Source: DATFWC01 sp045801465
GTDB taxonomy: Bacteria; Pseudomonadota; Alphaproteobacteria; Rhizobiales; Xanthobacteraceae
Direction: 5' to 3'
Assembly: GCA_045801465.1 (NCBI GenBank)
Contig: JBJMSU010000169.1
Coordinates: 1-23,065 of the forward strand
Length of the DNA stretch: 23,065 bases
The notes below the pieces were generated by a model. The model saw only the letters and a program-made list of their open reading frames with translations, ran no database searches and was not told the DNA's origin. Shown here piece by piece: positions 14,639-20,763 of the stretch (the stretch's first letter is position 1; every line of letters begins with the position of its first letter). A program made the translations under genes and the position numbers.

Positions 14639-15810
14639 TCGAAAAACACGAGCTCACGTCCAGGGACTACGAGCGTGAGGCCGAAGCCACCCGCAATCGT
14701 CTCGCCGACACGCTCGACGAGCTGCACGACCGCCTCACCCCCGGCCATGTGCTGGATGAGGTGCTCACCTATGCCCGCGGCGGCGGAGCGGGATTCATGC
14801 GCGCACTCACCAATGCGGCACGGGAAAATCCGCTTCCCACCCTCCTGATCGGCGCCGGCTGCGCGATGTTCCTGGCCGAGAAGACCGGGATGATGCGGCG
14901 CGGTTTCTCCGGCGGGAACGGAGGTTCCGGATTTTTCGGCGGCGCAGCCGATGCCACCGCCGATATGGCGGCCTCGACGAGCCGTTCGGTCGGCTCCGCC
15001 ATGGGGAGCGCTGCGGATACCATGAAGGAGCAGGCGGGCTCCTTTGCCGGAAGTGTGCGCGACAGCGCCGCCTCGGTTGGCGATAGCGTCGCCGGGAGCG
15101 CCTCCCGGGCAGCCTCGTCGCTCGGCAATGCGGCGACCTCGGCCGGCAACAGAGTCTCCGGCGCCGCGGCCTCGCTCGGCAATGCCGCAAGCTCGGTCGG
15201 CAGCACCGTGGCCGGCACGGCGGCATCGGTCGGCGACACCGTCTCCGGTGCGGCGCAGCAGGCGCGGCGCGGCCTCAACGACGGCACGGCCAAGCTTTCC
15301 GACACCGTCGGACAGCTCAAGGAAGGCGCGGCGGGCTTGGGCGAAACCGTCCAGGACTATGCGGCGTCCGCACGCGAGCAGATCACCGACACGGCCGAGC
15401 GGACACGGCAGCAGGCGTCCTATGCGGCGCGCCAATTCAAGGACACCACCAACTCGCTCCTCAACGAGCAGCCTCTTCTGGTGGCGGCGATCGGCGTCGC
15501 CGTCGGGGCGGCGATCGCGGCGGCGCTGCCCAAGAGCAAGCTCGAGGACGAGCTCATGGGCGAGGCCAGCGACGCCGTGAAGGAAACCATCGGCGAAGTC
15601 GCGGCTGGGCAGTACGAGACCGCCAAGGCAGTGGCCAGCGGCGTCGCCGACCAGGCCATGGCCAAGGCCAAAGAGGAAGGCCTCACCGCGAGCGGGGTTG
15701 CGGAAGCCGCCCGCAACATGAGCGAGAAGGCCAAGCGCGTGGCGAGCGAAGCCGCCGAGTCCGCCGCTTCGACGCTCGGGGACAAGGCCGGCGAGGCCAA
15801 GAAGTCCTGA
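14635..15810 (+). CDS. DUF3618 family protein with LEA-like Ala/Ser/Gly repeats
   Basis: The ATG overlaps the previous stop and has AAGGAG (14621-14626) 8 nt upstream; the product is 391 residues. Residues about 10-48 are the DUF3618 signature (REAEATRNRLADTLDELHDRL, then PGHVLDEVLTYAR), followed by a hydrophobic helix NPLPTLLIGAGCAMFLAE (65-82). Residues about 106-245 are low-complexity Ala/Ser/Gly/Val with two exact-length 18-residue repeats and a partial third, resembling LEA-type or apolipoprotein-type amphipathic helices. A second membrane segment is at 280-298 (PLLVAAIGVAVGAAIAAAL), then a charged Ala-rich helix to the end. Function unknown. A protective membrane-lining role under desiccation or osmotic stress is inference from the composition and EcfG-type promoter of the operon. 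Confidence 0.9.
   Translation: MIEKHELTSRDYEREAEATRNRLADTLDELHDRLTPGHVLDEVLTYARGGGAGFMRALTNAARENPLPTLLIGAGCAMFLAEKTGMMRRGFSGGNGGSGFFGGAADATADMAASTSRSVGSAMGSAADTMKEQAGSFAGSVRDSAASVGDSVAGSASRAASSLGNAATSAGNRVSGAAASLGNAASSVGSTVAGTAASVGDTVSGAAQQARRGLNDGTAKLSDTVGQLKEGAAGLGETVQDYAASAREQITDTAERTRQQASYAARQFKDTTNSLLNEQPLLVAAIGVAVGAAIAAALPKSKLEDELMGEASDAVKETIGEVAAGQYETAKAVASGVADQAMAKAKEEGLTASGVAEAARNMSEKAKRVASEAAESAASTLGDKAGEAKKS
15118..15225 (+). repeat. Two 54-bp in-frame tandem repeats in the DUF3618 gene
   Basis: Units 15118-15171 and 15172-15225 both begin TCGCTCGGCAATGC and encode 18 residues each starting SLGNAA. A diverged partial copy follows from 15226. The 18-residue length equals five turns of alpha helix, so each copy keeps the same helix face. 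Confidence 0.8.
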
Positions 15811-15828
15811 CGCAGGGCGGTCAAAGAC

Positions 15829-17070
15829 ATGGCAATGGCGCGGTGGGCCGATAGGCCGCAGAGCGATCGTAACACCGGCGGGCGAGCGCGCCGCGCCACG
15901 TCGAGTGCTCCGGATCGCGGCCGGCGGGACCGCCAGTCGGCCCTGTGGGCGGCCGGGATCGCGGTTGCCCTCATGGCCATGGGCTTCAAGCGCCGGCCTC
16001 ATGCCGAGGGCGCCGGCGAACCGCGGCAGGACAGGAGGGAGACGCGGCGGGTCAGGCGCTCCGACAACCCGACCCTGCGCCAGAGCCATGCCGGCGGCGA
16101 TGCGCTGCGCGCCGCCCGCAGCGAGCACGATCGCGGCCGGGCGGCGGACACGCCGTCGGAAATTCCCGCGCGCGGCTGGAAGGACATCCTGCTGCGCATC
16201 TACCACAACTTGTCGGAACATCGCGTGATCGCCATCGCGGCCGGCGTCACGTTCTATGCGCTGTTGGCGATCTTTCCGGCCATCGCGGCGCTGGTCTCGG
16301 TCTACGGCCTGTTCGCCGACGCGAAAACGATCAGCGATCACCTGGCATCGGCGTCGACCTTCCTGCCGGGAGGCGCGCTCGACATCCTCGGTGAGCAGCT
16401 GCAGCGCCTCACCGCCCAGCCGGGCGGCAAGCTCGGCCTCACGTTCTTCACCGGGCTGGCAATTTCCCTGTGGAGCGCCAATGCCGGCATCAAGGCGTTG
16501 TTCGATGCCCTCAACATCGTCTATGGCGAGAAGGAAAAGCGCAGCTTCATCAAGCTCAATGCGGTGTCGCTGGCGTTCACGGTGGGCGGCCTGATTTTCG
16601 CTTTGGTGGCGATGGCCGCCGTCGTCGCCCTCCCGGTCGTCCTCAGCTACATCGGTCTCGGCCGCGCCACGGAGCTGCTCTTCACCATCGGGCGATGGCC
16701 GATCCTGTTCGCTGCTGTCGCCCTGTGGATCGCGCTCATCTACCGCTACGGGCCGAGCCGCGACACGCCACAGTGGCGCTGGGTGACCTGGGGCAGCGCG
16801 TGTGCATCGCTCGCCTGGATCGTGCTGTCGATCCTGTTTTCCTGGTACGCGGCGAATTTCGGCAGCTACAACAAGACCTACGGCTCGCTCGGCGCGGCGA
16901 TCGGCTTCATGACCTGGATCTGGCTGTCCACCATCGTTGTCCTGCTCGGCGCCGAGCTCGATGCCGAGATGGAGCACCAGACCGCGCGCGATACCACCAC
17001 GGGAGCGCCGCAACCGCTGGGAGCGCGTGGCGCCGCCGTGGCCGACACCGTCGGCGCGGCGCAGGATTGA
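15829..17070 (+). CDS. YihY/BrkB family inner-membrane protein with Arg-rich N-terminal extension
   Basis: The 413-residue protein starts at an ATG 18 bp after the previous stop, with AGGGCGG 8 nt upstream. Residues about 125-390 are the YihY/BrkB domain, beginning YHNLSEHRVIAIAAGVTFYA and LLAIFPAIAALVSVYGLF and including GLAISLWSANAGIKALFDAL, NIVYGEKEKRSFIKL, YGPSRDTPQWRWVTWG and SYNKTYGSLGAAIGFMTW. It has about six transmembrane segments. The first 120 residues are extra compared with the usual family length of about 290. They are rich in Arg and contain one short hydrophobic segment (ALWAAGIAVALMAMGF, about 39-54). YihY proteins were once taken for ribonuclease BN; their role is not established. 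It is the last gene of the operon. Confidence 0.92.
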   Translation: MAMARWADRPQSDRNTGGRARRATSSAPDRGRRDRQSALWAAGIAVALMAMGFKRRPHAEGAGEPRQDRRETRRVRRSDNPTLRQSHAGGDALRAARSEHDRGRAADTPSEIPARGWKDILLRIYHNLSEHRVIAIAAGVTFYALLAIFPAIAALVSVYGLFADAKTISDHLASASTFLPGGALDILGEQLQRLTAQPGGKLGLTFFTGLAISLWSANAGIKALFDALNIVYGEKEKRSFIKLNAVSLAFTVGGLIFALVAMAAVVALPVVLSYIGLGRATELLFTIGRWPILFAAVALWIALIYRYGPSRDTPQWRWVTWGSACASLAWIVLSILFSWYAANFGSYNKTYGSLGAAIGFMTWIWLSTIVVLLGAELDAEMEHQTARDTTTGAPQPLGARGAAVADTVGAAQD

Positions 17071-17094
17071 CCCTGCATTGGCTACTTTCTCCGA

Positions 17095-17117
17095 CCGCGA
17101 CCACTTTGCCGTCGCGG
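17095..17117 (+). terminator. Possible terminator hairpin after the YihY gene
   Basis: CCGCGAC (17095-17101) and GTCGCGG (17111-17117) form a 7-bp stem with a 9-base loop, 25 bases after the operon's last stop. There is no T-run after it, so termination is uncertain. Confidence 0.35.
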
Positions 17118-17125
17118 CGTGCGCT

Positions 17126-17154
17126 TTGCCTCATTAAGAATACTGGCATAACAT
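17126..17154 (+). promoter_or_regulatory. Possible sigma-70-type promoter of the amidase-dipeptidase pair
   Basis: TTGCCT (17126-17131), a 17-bp spacer and TAACAT (17149-17154) each match four of six consensus bases. They lie in a locally AT-rich patch about 110 bases upstream of the amidase start. Confidence 0.35.
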
Positions 17155-17265
17155 TCCCTTAAGCTGTGGATTCGAGCATGGCTTGCCGCATCGGCGGCGG
17201 GCCAGGATGTCGTTCGAGGGAACAGAGACGAGGGAAGGGGCCGCGGGTCCCGTGAACGAGCCGCC

Positions 17266-18147
17266 ATGCGTTGTGTACGACGTCTCGCCATCGTGGCCGT
17301 CCTGTCGTTGCTCATGCCGAGCGTGTCGTTCGGCGCATCGGAGGAGACCCCGCCCAGCGCGAGCGCGGCACGATCCAAGTGCAACCGGGCGCAGTTTCGC
17401 CTGATCCTCGATGTCGGCCATACCGCCGAGGTGCCCGGCGCGATGAGCGCTCGCGGCGCGACGGAATACGAGTTCAACCTTCGGCTCGGCAAAGAGATCA
17501 AGCAGAAGCTGGTGGACGCCGGCTTCGCGCGGACGGCATTGCTCATCACCGCCGGCCCCGCCCGGCAAAGCCTCATGAAGCGCGTGGCGCTTGCCAACCG
17601 CTCGCCGGCCGACCTGTTCCTGTCGATCCACCACGACTCGGTGCCGGCGGCGTTTTTCGAGTCATGGGAATACGACGGCAAGCGGCGAAATTTCAGCGAT
17701 CGGTTCAAGGGTCATTCCATCTTCATCAGCCACGACAACAGCGCGCGCTCGGCGAGCCTCCTGTTCGGCCGGTTGCTCGGCGCGCAGTTGAAGGCGCGCG
17801 ACCTGCAATACGCCCCGCACTATACCGAGCCCTTCATGGGATCGCGGCAACGCGAACTGGCGGACGCGGAAGCGGGCGTTTACTGGTACGACCAGCTGAT
17901 CGTGCTGAGGATGACCAGAATGCCGGCGGTCCTGCTCGAGGCCGGCTCGATCATCAACCGCGGGGAAGAATTGCTCATGGCCTCGCCGGAGCGTCGAGCG
18001 CTGATTGCCGATGCCGTGACCGATGCCGCGGACGCGTTTTGTGCGGCACGTTCGCGGCAGGATCCGGATCGGCTCCGAGGCATTGCGCACGGCGCCAAGC
18101 CGGCGTTGCGGCCCTCGGCGGCAGCCCAGGCAAGCCCGCGCCGATGA
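17266..18147 (+). CDS. N-acetylmuramoyl-L-alanine amidase (Amidase_3 type)
   Basis: The 293-residue protein has a signal peptide (about 1-23, ending SVSFGA), so it acts in the periplasm. The Amidase_3 zinc site is complete: His52 in LILDVGHT, Glu67 in TEYEFNLRL and His122 in LFLSIHHDS, with catalytic Glu225 in AVLLEAGSIINR. These enzymes cut the amide bond between N-acetylmuramic acid and the stem peptide during cell separation or wall recycling. It has no AMIN targeting domain, and the C-terminal 35 residues are low complexity. An insert of about 60 residues (132-190) lies between the second His and the catalytic Glu, the place where regulatory helices sit in AmiB/AmiC. The stop overlaps the next ATG by four bases, so the two wall hydrolases are translated together. 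Confidence 0.93.
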   Translation: MRCVRRLAIVAVLSLLMPSVSFGASEETPPSASAARSKCNRAQFRLILDVGHTAEVPGAMSARGATEYEFNLRLGKEIKQKLVDAGFARTALLITAGPARQSLMKRVALANRSPADLFLSIHHDSVPAAFFESWEYDGKRRNFSDRFKGHSIFISHDNSARSASLLFGRLLGAQLKARDLQYAPHYTEPFMGSRQRELADAEAGVYWYDQLIVLRMTRMPAVLLEAGSIINRGEELLMASPERRALIADAVTDAADAFCAARSRQDPDRLRGIAHGAKPALRPSAAAQASPRR

Positions 18148-18938
18148 GCCGCACTTGCGTGCTGCGGCTTGGCGGCGCGATGTCGTGGGCCGAGCGGGCA
18201 GCTTTCCTGTTGTCAGCCGTGATCGTTGGCGGAGACGCCGTTGCCCAAACGGCGTTGCCCGCCGGCTTCGTCTATCTGCGCGACGTCGATCCGACGATTC
18301 TCCAGGACATCCGCTATGCGACCTCGGACAATTTCGTCGGACGGCCGATCGCCGGCTACGAGGCCGCCGAATGCATCCTCAAGCGTGAGGTCGCCGCCGC
18401 GCTCAAGCGCGTCCAGGCGGACCTGCACAATTCGCGCCTCGGCCTGAAGGTCTACGACTGCTACCGCCCCGAGCGCAGCGTGCGCGCCATGATGCAATGG
18501 GCGCGTGACGGCCGCGCCGACGCGGTGCAGAAGCGCTTTTTCCCGCGGCTGGAGAAGCACGCACTGTTCGCGCTCGGCTATCTGGCGGCGAGCTCGCGCC
18601 ATTCGGCCGGGACCGCGGTCGACGTGACGCTGATCGAGCTCTCGCGCGGCGGCGCCGCCGTGTTCGATCGCACCGCGCGATACGGCCCATGTACGGCCCC
18701 GGCGGCACACCGCAGCCCCGATAACAGCGTTGATATGGGGACGGGCTACGACTGCCTGGACATCACCAGCCATACCGCGAGCGCGGCCGTCGGCGCCGAA
18801 CAGCAACGATGGCGCGCCTTGCTGGTCGCCGTCATGCGCAAACACGGCTTCGGCAACTACTATCGCGAATGGTGGCACTTTTCCTATGCCGGCGCCGGCC
18901 CGTCCTGGCACTACGACTTCCCGGTAAAGCCGCGTTAG
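18144..18938 (+). CDS. VanX/DdpX-family D-alanyl-D-alanine dipeptidase
   Basis: The ATG overlaps the amidase stop and gives 264 residues; an ATG 12 codons later is an alternative. A signal-peptide-like hydrophobic segment (about 19-35, ending AVAQ) suggests export. Catalytic motifs of peptidase family M15D are present: DIRYATSDNFVG (55-66), YDCYRPE with Arg108, SRHSAGTAVD giving zinc ligands His153 and Asp160, and EWWH with catalytic Glu242 and zinc ligand His245. Enzymes of this type split D-Ala-D-Ala. With export and next to an amidase, a role in recycling or trimming released wall peptides is more likely than vancomycin resistance. No vanA, vanH, vanR or vanS genes are present. Confidence 0.92.
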   Translation: MSRTCVLRLGGAMSWAERAAFLLSAVIVGGDAVAQTALPAGFVYLRDVDPTILQDIRYATSDNFVGRPIAGYEAAECILKREVAAALKRVQADLHNSRLGLKVYDCYRPERSVRAMMQWARDGRADAVQKRFFPRLEKHALFALGYLAASSRHSAGTAVDVTLIELSRGGAAVFDRTARYGPCTAPAAHRSPDNSVDMGTGYDCLDITSHTASAAVGAEQQRWRALLVAVMRKHGFGNYYREWWHFSYAGAGPSWHYDFPVKPR

Positions 18939-18970
18939 GACAGCTCGAGCCGAAACAAAGGCTGCGTGGG

Positions 18971-19114
18971 CTGGGCAAATTCGCCCGCTGCAGCGCTGTT
19001 TGGTGGGCGAGCCGCTACGGCGGCGAGGGACGGCGCGAGCGCGAATTTGGCTTGCGATCGTTGTGACCGTCGCTCGCCCACCATGCAAAGCCGGGGTCGC
19101 GCGCCTTTGCCCAA
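18971..19114. repeat. MITE-like imperfect inverted repeat, arms about 52 bp
   Basis: Left arm 18971-19022 and right arm 19063-19114 are inverted copies. Exact blocks are TGGGCAAA (18972-18979) against TTTGCCCA (19106-19113), and TGGTGGGCGAGC (19001-19012) against GCTCGCCCACCA (19072-19083). The centre is about 40 bp. It fills the gap between the convergent dipeptidase and PsiF-like genes and could act as a bidirectional stop. No target-site duplication was identified. Confidence 0.7.
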
Positions 19115-19160
19115 CTACGGAGTAGGACCTCCGCCCAGCTGGACTGCCTCGGCGCCGCGA

Positions 19161-19568
19161 TCACGTCCCCGCGGCTTTCTTGCGCTTGTTGCACTCGCTC
19201 CAGTATTGCGGCCACTTCATCCCGGCGGCGACCTTGCCGGCCGCCTTCTCGGCCCTCCATTCCTCTCCGCAGGCGCGCTGGCGCGCGCGCGCGGCCTCGC
19301 GCCCGCCGCCGCCCTTGGTGGCCTTGGCCTCGCCGGCAGGAATCACGGCCGGGCCCGTTGCCGTCGACGCTCCCGGCGCAGCGGCGCCGCGCGCCAAGCA
19401 TTCCTTCTGGAAGTCGCGATATTTCTTGCCCGCCGTCTGGTTCGCGGCCTTCATGGTCTTCCATTCGTCGGCGCAGGCTTTCATGCGGCTCTGGGCATGC
19501 ACTGGGCCCGCGACAACGAGGCTGAACAGGGCCAGTGCGCAGGAGATGACAATCGCATGCGGTTTCAT
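19161..19568 (-). CDS. Small secreted PsiF-like protein with two repeated Cys motifs
   Basis: The ATG at 19566-19568 has GGAGG with 7-nt spacing, giving 135 residues; a longer frame upstream is ignored. The signal peptide (about 1-25) ends GPVHAQ. The mature part holds two copies of one motif: RMKACADEWKTMKAANQ with FQKECLAR, and RQRACGEEWRAEKAAGK with YWSECNKRKK. Each has a pair of Cys residues about 20 apart, joined by a Gly/Ala/Pro-rich linker. Such small periplasmic proteins, often called PsiF family (phosphate starvation inducible in E. coli), are common in Bradyrhizobium-like genomes. No function is known. Nothing nearby suggests phosphate control. Confidence 0.85.
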   Translation of the reverse strand: MKPHAIVISCALALFSLVVAGPVHAQSRMKACADEWKTMKAANQTAGKKYRDFQKECLARGAAAPGASTATGPAVIPAGEAKATKGGGGREAARARQRACGEEWRAEKAAGKVAAGMKWPQYWSECNKRKKAAGT

Positions 19569-19778
19569 GGCAATTCCTCCGTGAGCGCGTTGGATTTGAA
19601 CTTCCATATAAACACCAGGATCGCAACTGGTTCACAAGAGCCCGCGACAGCTGCGGCCAATTCGTATCAGCCCTGTTCCCTGGGGAACAGCGCGCGCCAT
19701 TGGAAATCGGCATTGTTCTTCTCAGTCAAAGACGGGACGCGGTGGCCGCGCCCGCGTCTGCGCATGGGGAAAATTGTC

Positions 19779-20369
19779 ATGGCCAATGGACTGACCGCGA
19801 GCGACACTGTCGGAATCGTCGGCGTTAATATGTATCGGGATCGCCGCGGGTCTATTGCAGAGCTGATGTGTCTCTTCGTGGCCGTCCAAACAGACTGGAA
19901 GTGGATGCAATGGTACTGGTTCAGCGAATCCCTGCGGCCGGGAGATGAAGCGGAGCTCTTCGCTGGCACGCGAACCAAGGCTGTCGAGGACGTCGCCGGC
20001 GGCTTTGGCCCCAAAGGCCACGAATTCCGTCGTGGGTTTTTGCACTTGAGCAAGCCTTTGCGCGTGGATCAACTGGCGGCCGGTTCGACACTCGACGCAC
20101 GCCTGTTCGCTTTTTCTGCCCCTCGCGACAGCGTGTGGGCCACCATCGAAGCGCAGTTTCCGCGCAGCATCGCCTATCCGGATGGGACGCAACTGACCAT
20201 ACGCCAGATACATCTCCATCAGGCCGGTGCAACGCTGCCGGGCGACATGAACTCGAAAGGTGTCCGCGGCAAACTCGTGACGCTGGGGAAACCCGAACCG
20301 TTTGCCAGAGGCAAATTGATTCATCCGCCGAATGGTTTTGGTCCGGGCGACTTCTTGCGGGTGTCTTGA
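19779..20369 (+). CDS. Hypothetical protein of 196 residues
   Basis: The ATG at 19779 has GGGGA 8 nt upstream; another ATG at 19764 is in frame. The frame remains open far upstream only because it runs through the opposite-strand gene. Codon use in this frame favours G/C in third position, and the product looks like a folded soluble protein, with a Trp-rich segment (DWKWMQWYWFSESLRPGDE) and later RQIHLHQAGATLPGDM. There is no signal peptide or membrane segment. I do not recognise a family. A 249-codon frame on the opposite strand was judged a shadow. G+C is a little lower than in neighbouring genes, so recent acquisition is possible but not shown. Confidence 0.65.
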   Translation: MANGLTASDTVGIVGVNMYRDRRGSIAELMCLFVAVQTDWKWMQWYWFSESLRPGDEAELFAGTRTKAVEDVAGGFGPKGHEFRRGFLHLSKPLRVDQLAAGSTLDARLFAFSAPRDSVWATIEAQFPRSIAYPDGTQLTIRQIHLHQAGATLPGDMNSKGVRGKLVTLGKPEPFARGKLIHPPNGFGPGDFLRVS

Positions 20370-20522
20370 TGCGGCAGGGCCGTGCTCGCTGGCGCGTCCG
20401 CTTGAACACGGCCTCGAACTGCCCGGACTGGCAGCAGTCGCGCGTCCCGGTGTGCCCACCAGCCGTGCCACCAGGGATCGCTACTCGTTCGCCGTCCTCA
20501 CCGGAATTTGCCCGCCATCGAT

Positions 20523-20551
20523 TTGACCTCCATCCCGCGGAAATATAGATA
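20523..20551 (+). promoter_or_regulatory. Promoter of the tRNA-Ser gene
   Basis: TTGACC (20523-20528), a 17-bp spacer and TAGATA (20546-20551) resemble a sigma-70 promoter. It ends 11 bases before the tRNA, the expected distance for transcription starting just before the mature 5' end. Confidence 0.55.
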
Positions 20552-20562
20552 GTCTCGCACGC

Positions 20563-20655
20563 GGAGACGTGGCCGAGTGGCTGAAGGCGGCGGTTTGCTA
20601 AACCGTTATACGCTCCAAAGGCGTATCGAGGGTTCGAATCCCTCCGTCTCCGCCA
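20563..20655 (+). tRNA. tRNA-Ser (anticodon GCU)
   Basis: The acceptor strands GGAGACG (20563-20569) and CGTCTCC (20645-20651) pair fully, followed by discriminator G and an encoded CCA (20653-20655). The anticodon loop TTGCTAA gives anticodon GCT at 20597-20599, reading AGC and AGU. The long variable arm (ATACGC pairing with GCGTAT) and the T-loop GGTTCGAATCC are typical of class II serine tRNAs. Confidence 0.97.
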
Positions 20656-20689
20656 CCGCTGACGCCGAGCCTTCGGCGGGCAAGCGGTG
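20654..20689 (+). terminator. Stem-loop directly after the tRNA
   Basis: CACCGCT (20654-20660) pairs with AGCGGTG (20683-20689), and inside it CGCCGA (20663-20668) pairs with TCGGCG (20673-20678) around a four-base loop. This two-part hairpin begins at the CCA end and probably stops tRNA transcription or marks the 3' processing site. No T-run follows. Confidence 0.5.
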
Positions 20690-20763
20690 CAAGCAGCCGC
20701 CCATCGGAGTCCGCAGGACGAAGACGGGCCAGCCTTCGCTTACGTTCGGGCGTACGGCTTGCC

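Noticed and set aside
14209..17013. A 934-codon open frame on the minus strand across the four-gene operon
   Set aside because: It is antisense to three recognisable genes, its translation is low-complexity Arg/Gly/His-rich with no known motif, and long antisense frames are common in high-GC DNA.
18144..18938. Vancomycin-resistance determinant
   Set aside because: Only a VanX-type dipeptidase is present, with a signal peptide and no vanHA or vanRS partners; wall recycling is more likely.
19722..20471. A 249-codon minus-strand frame opposite the hypothetical protein
   Set aside because: The plus-strand frame has better codon bias, a ribosome-binding site and more protein-like composition. 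Neither has a known family, so some doubt remains.
20563..20655. tRNA-Ser as an integration (att) site
   Set aside because: No integrase gene and no repeated tRNA 3' end were found in the window.
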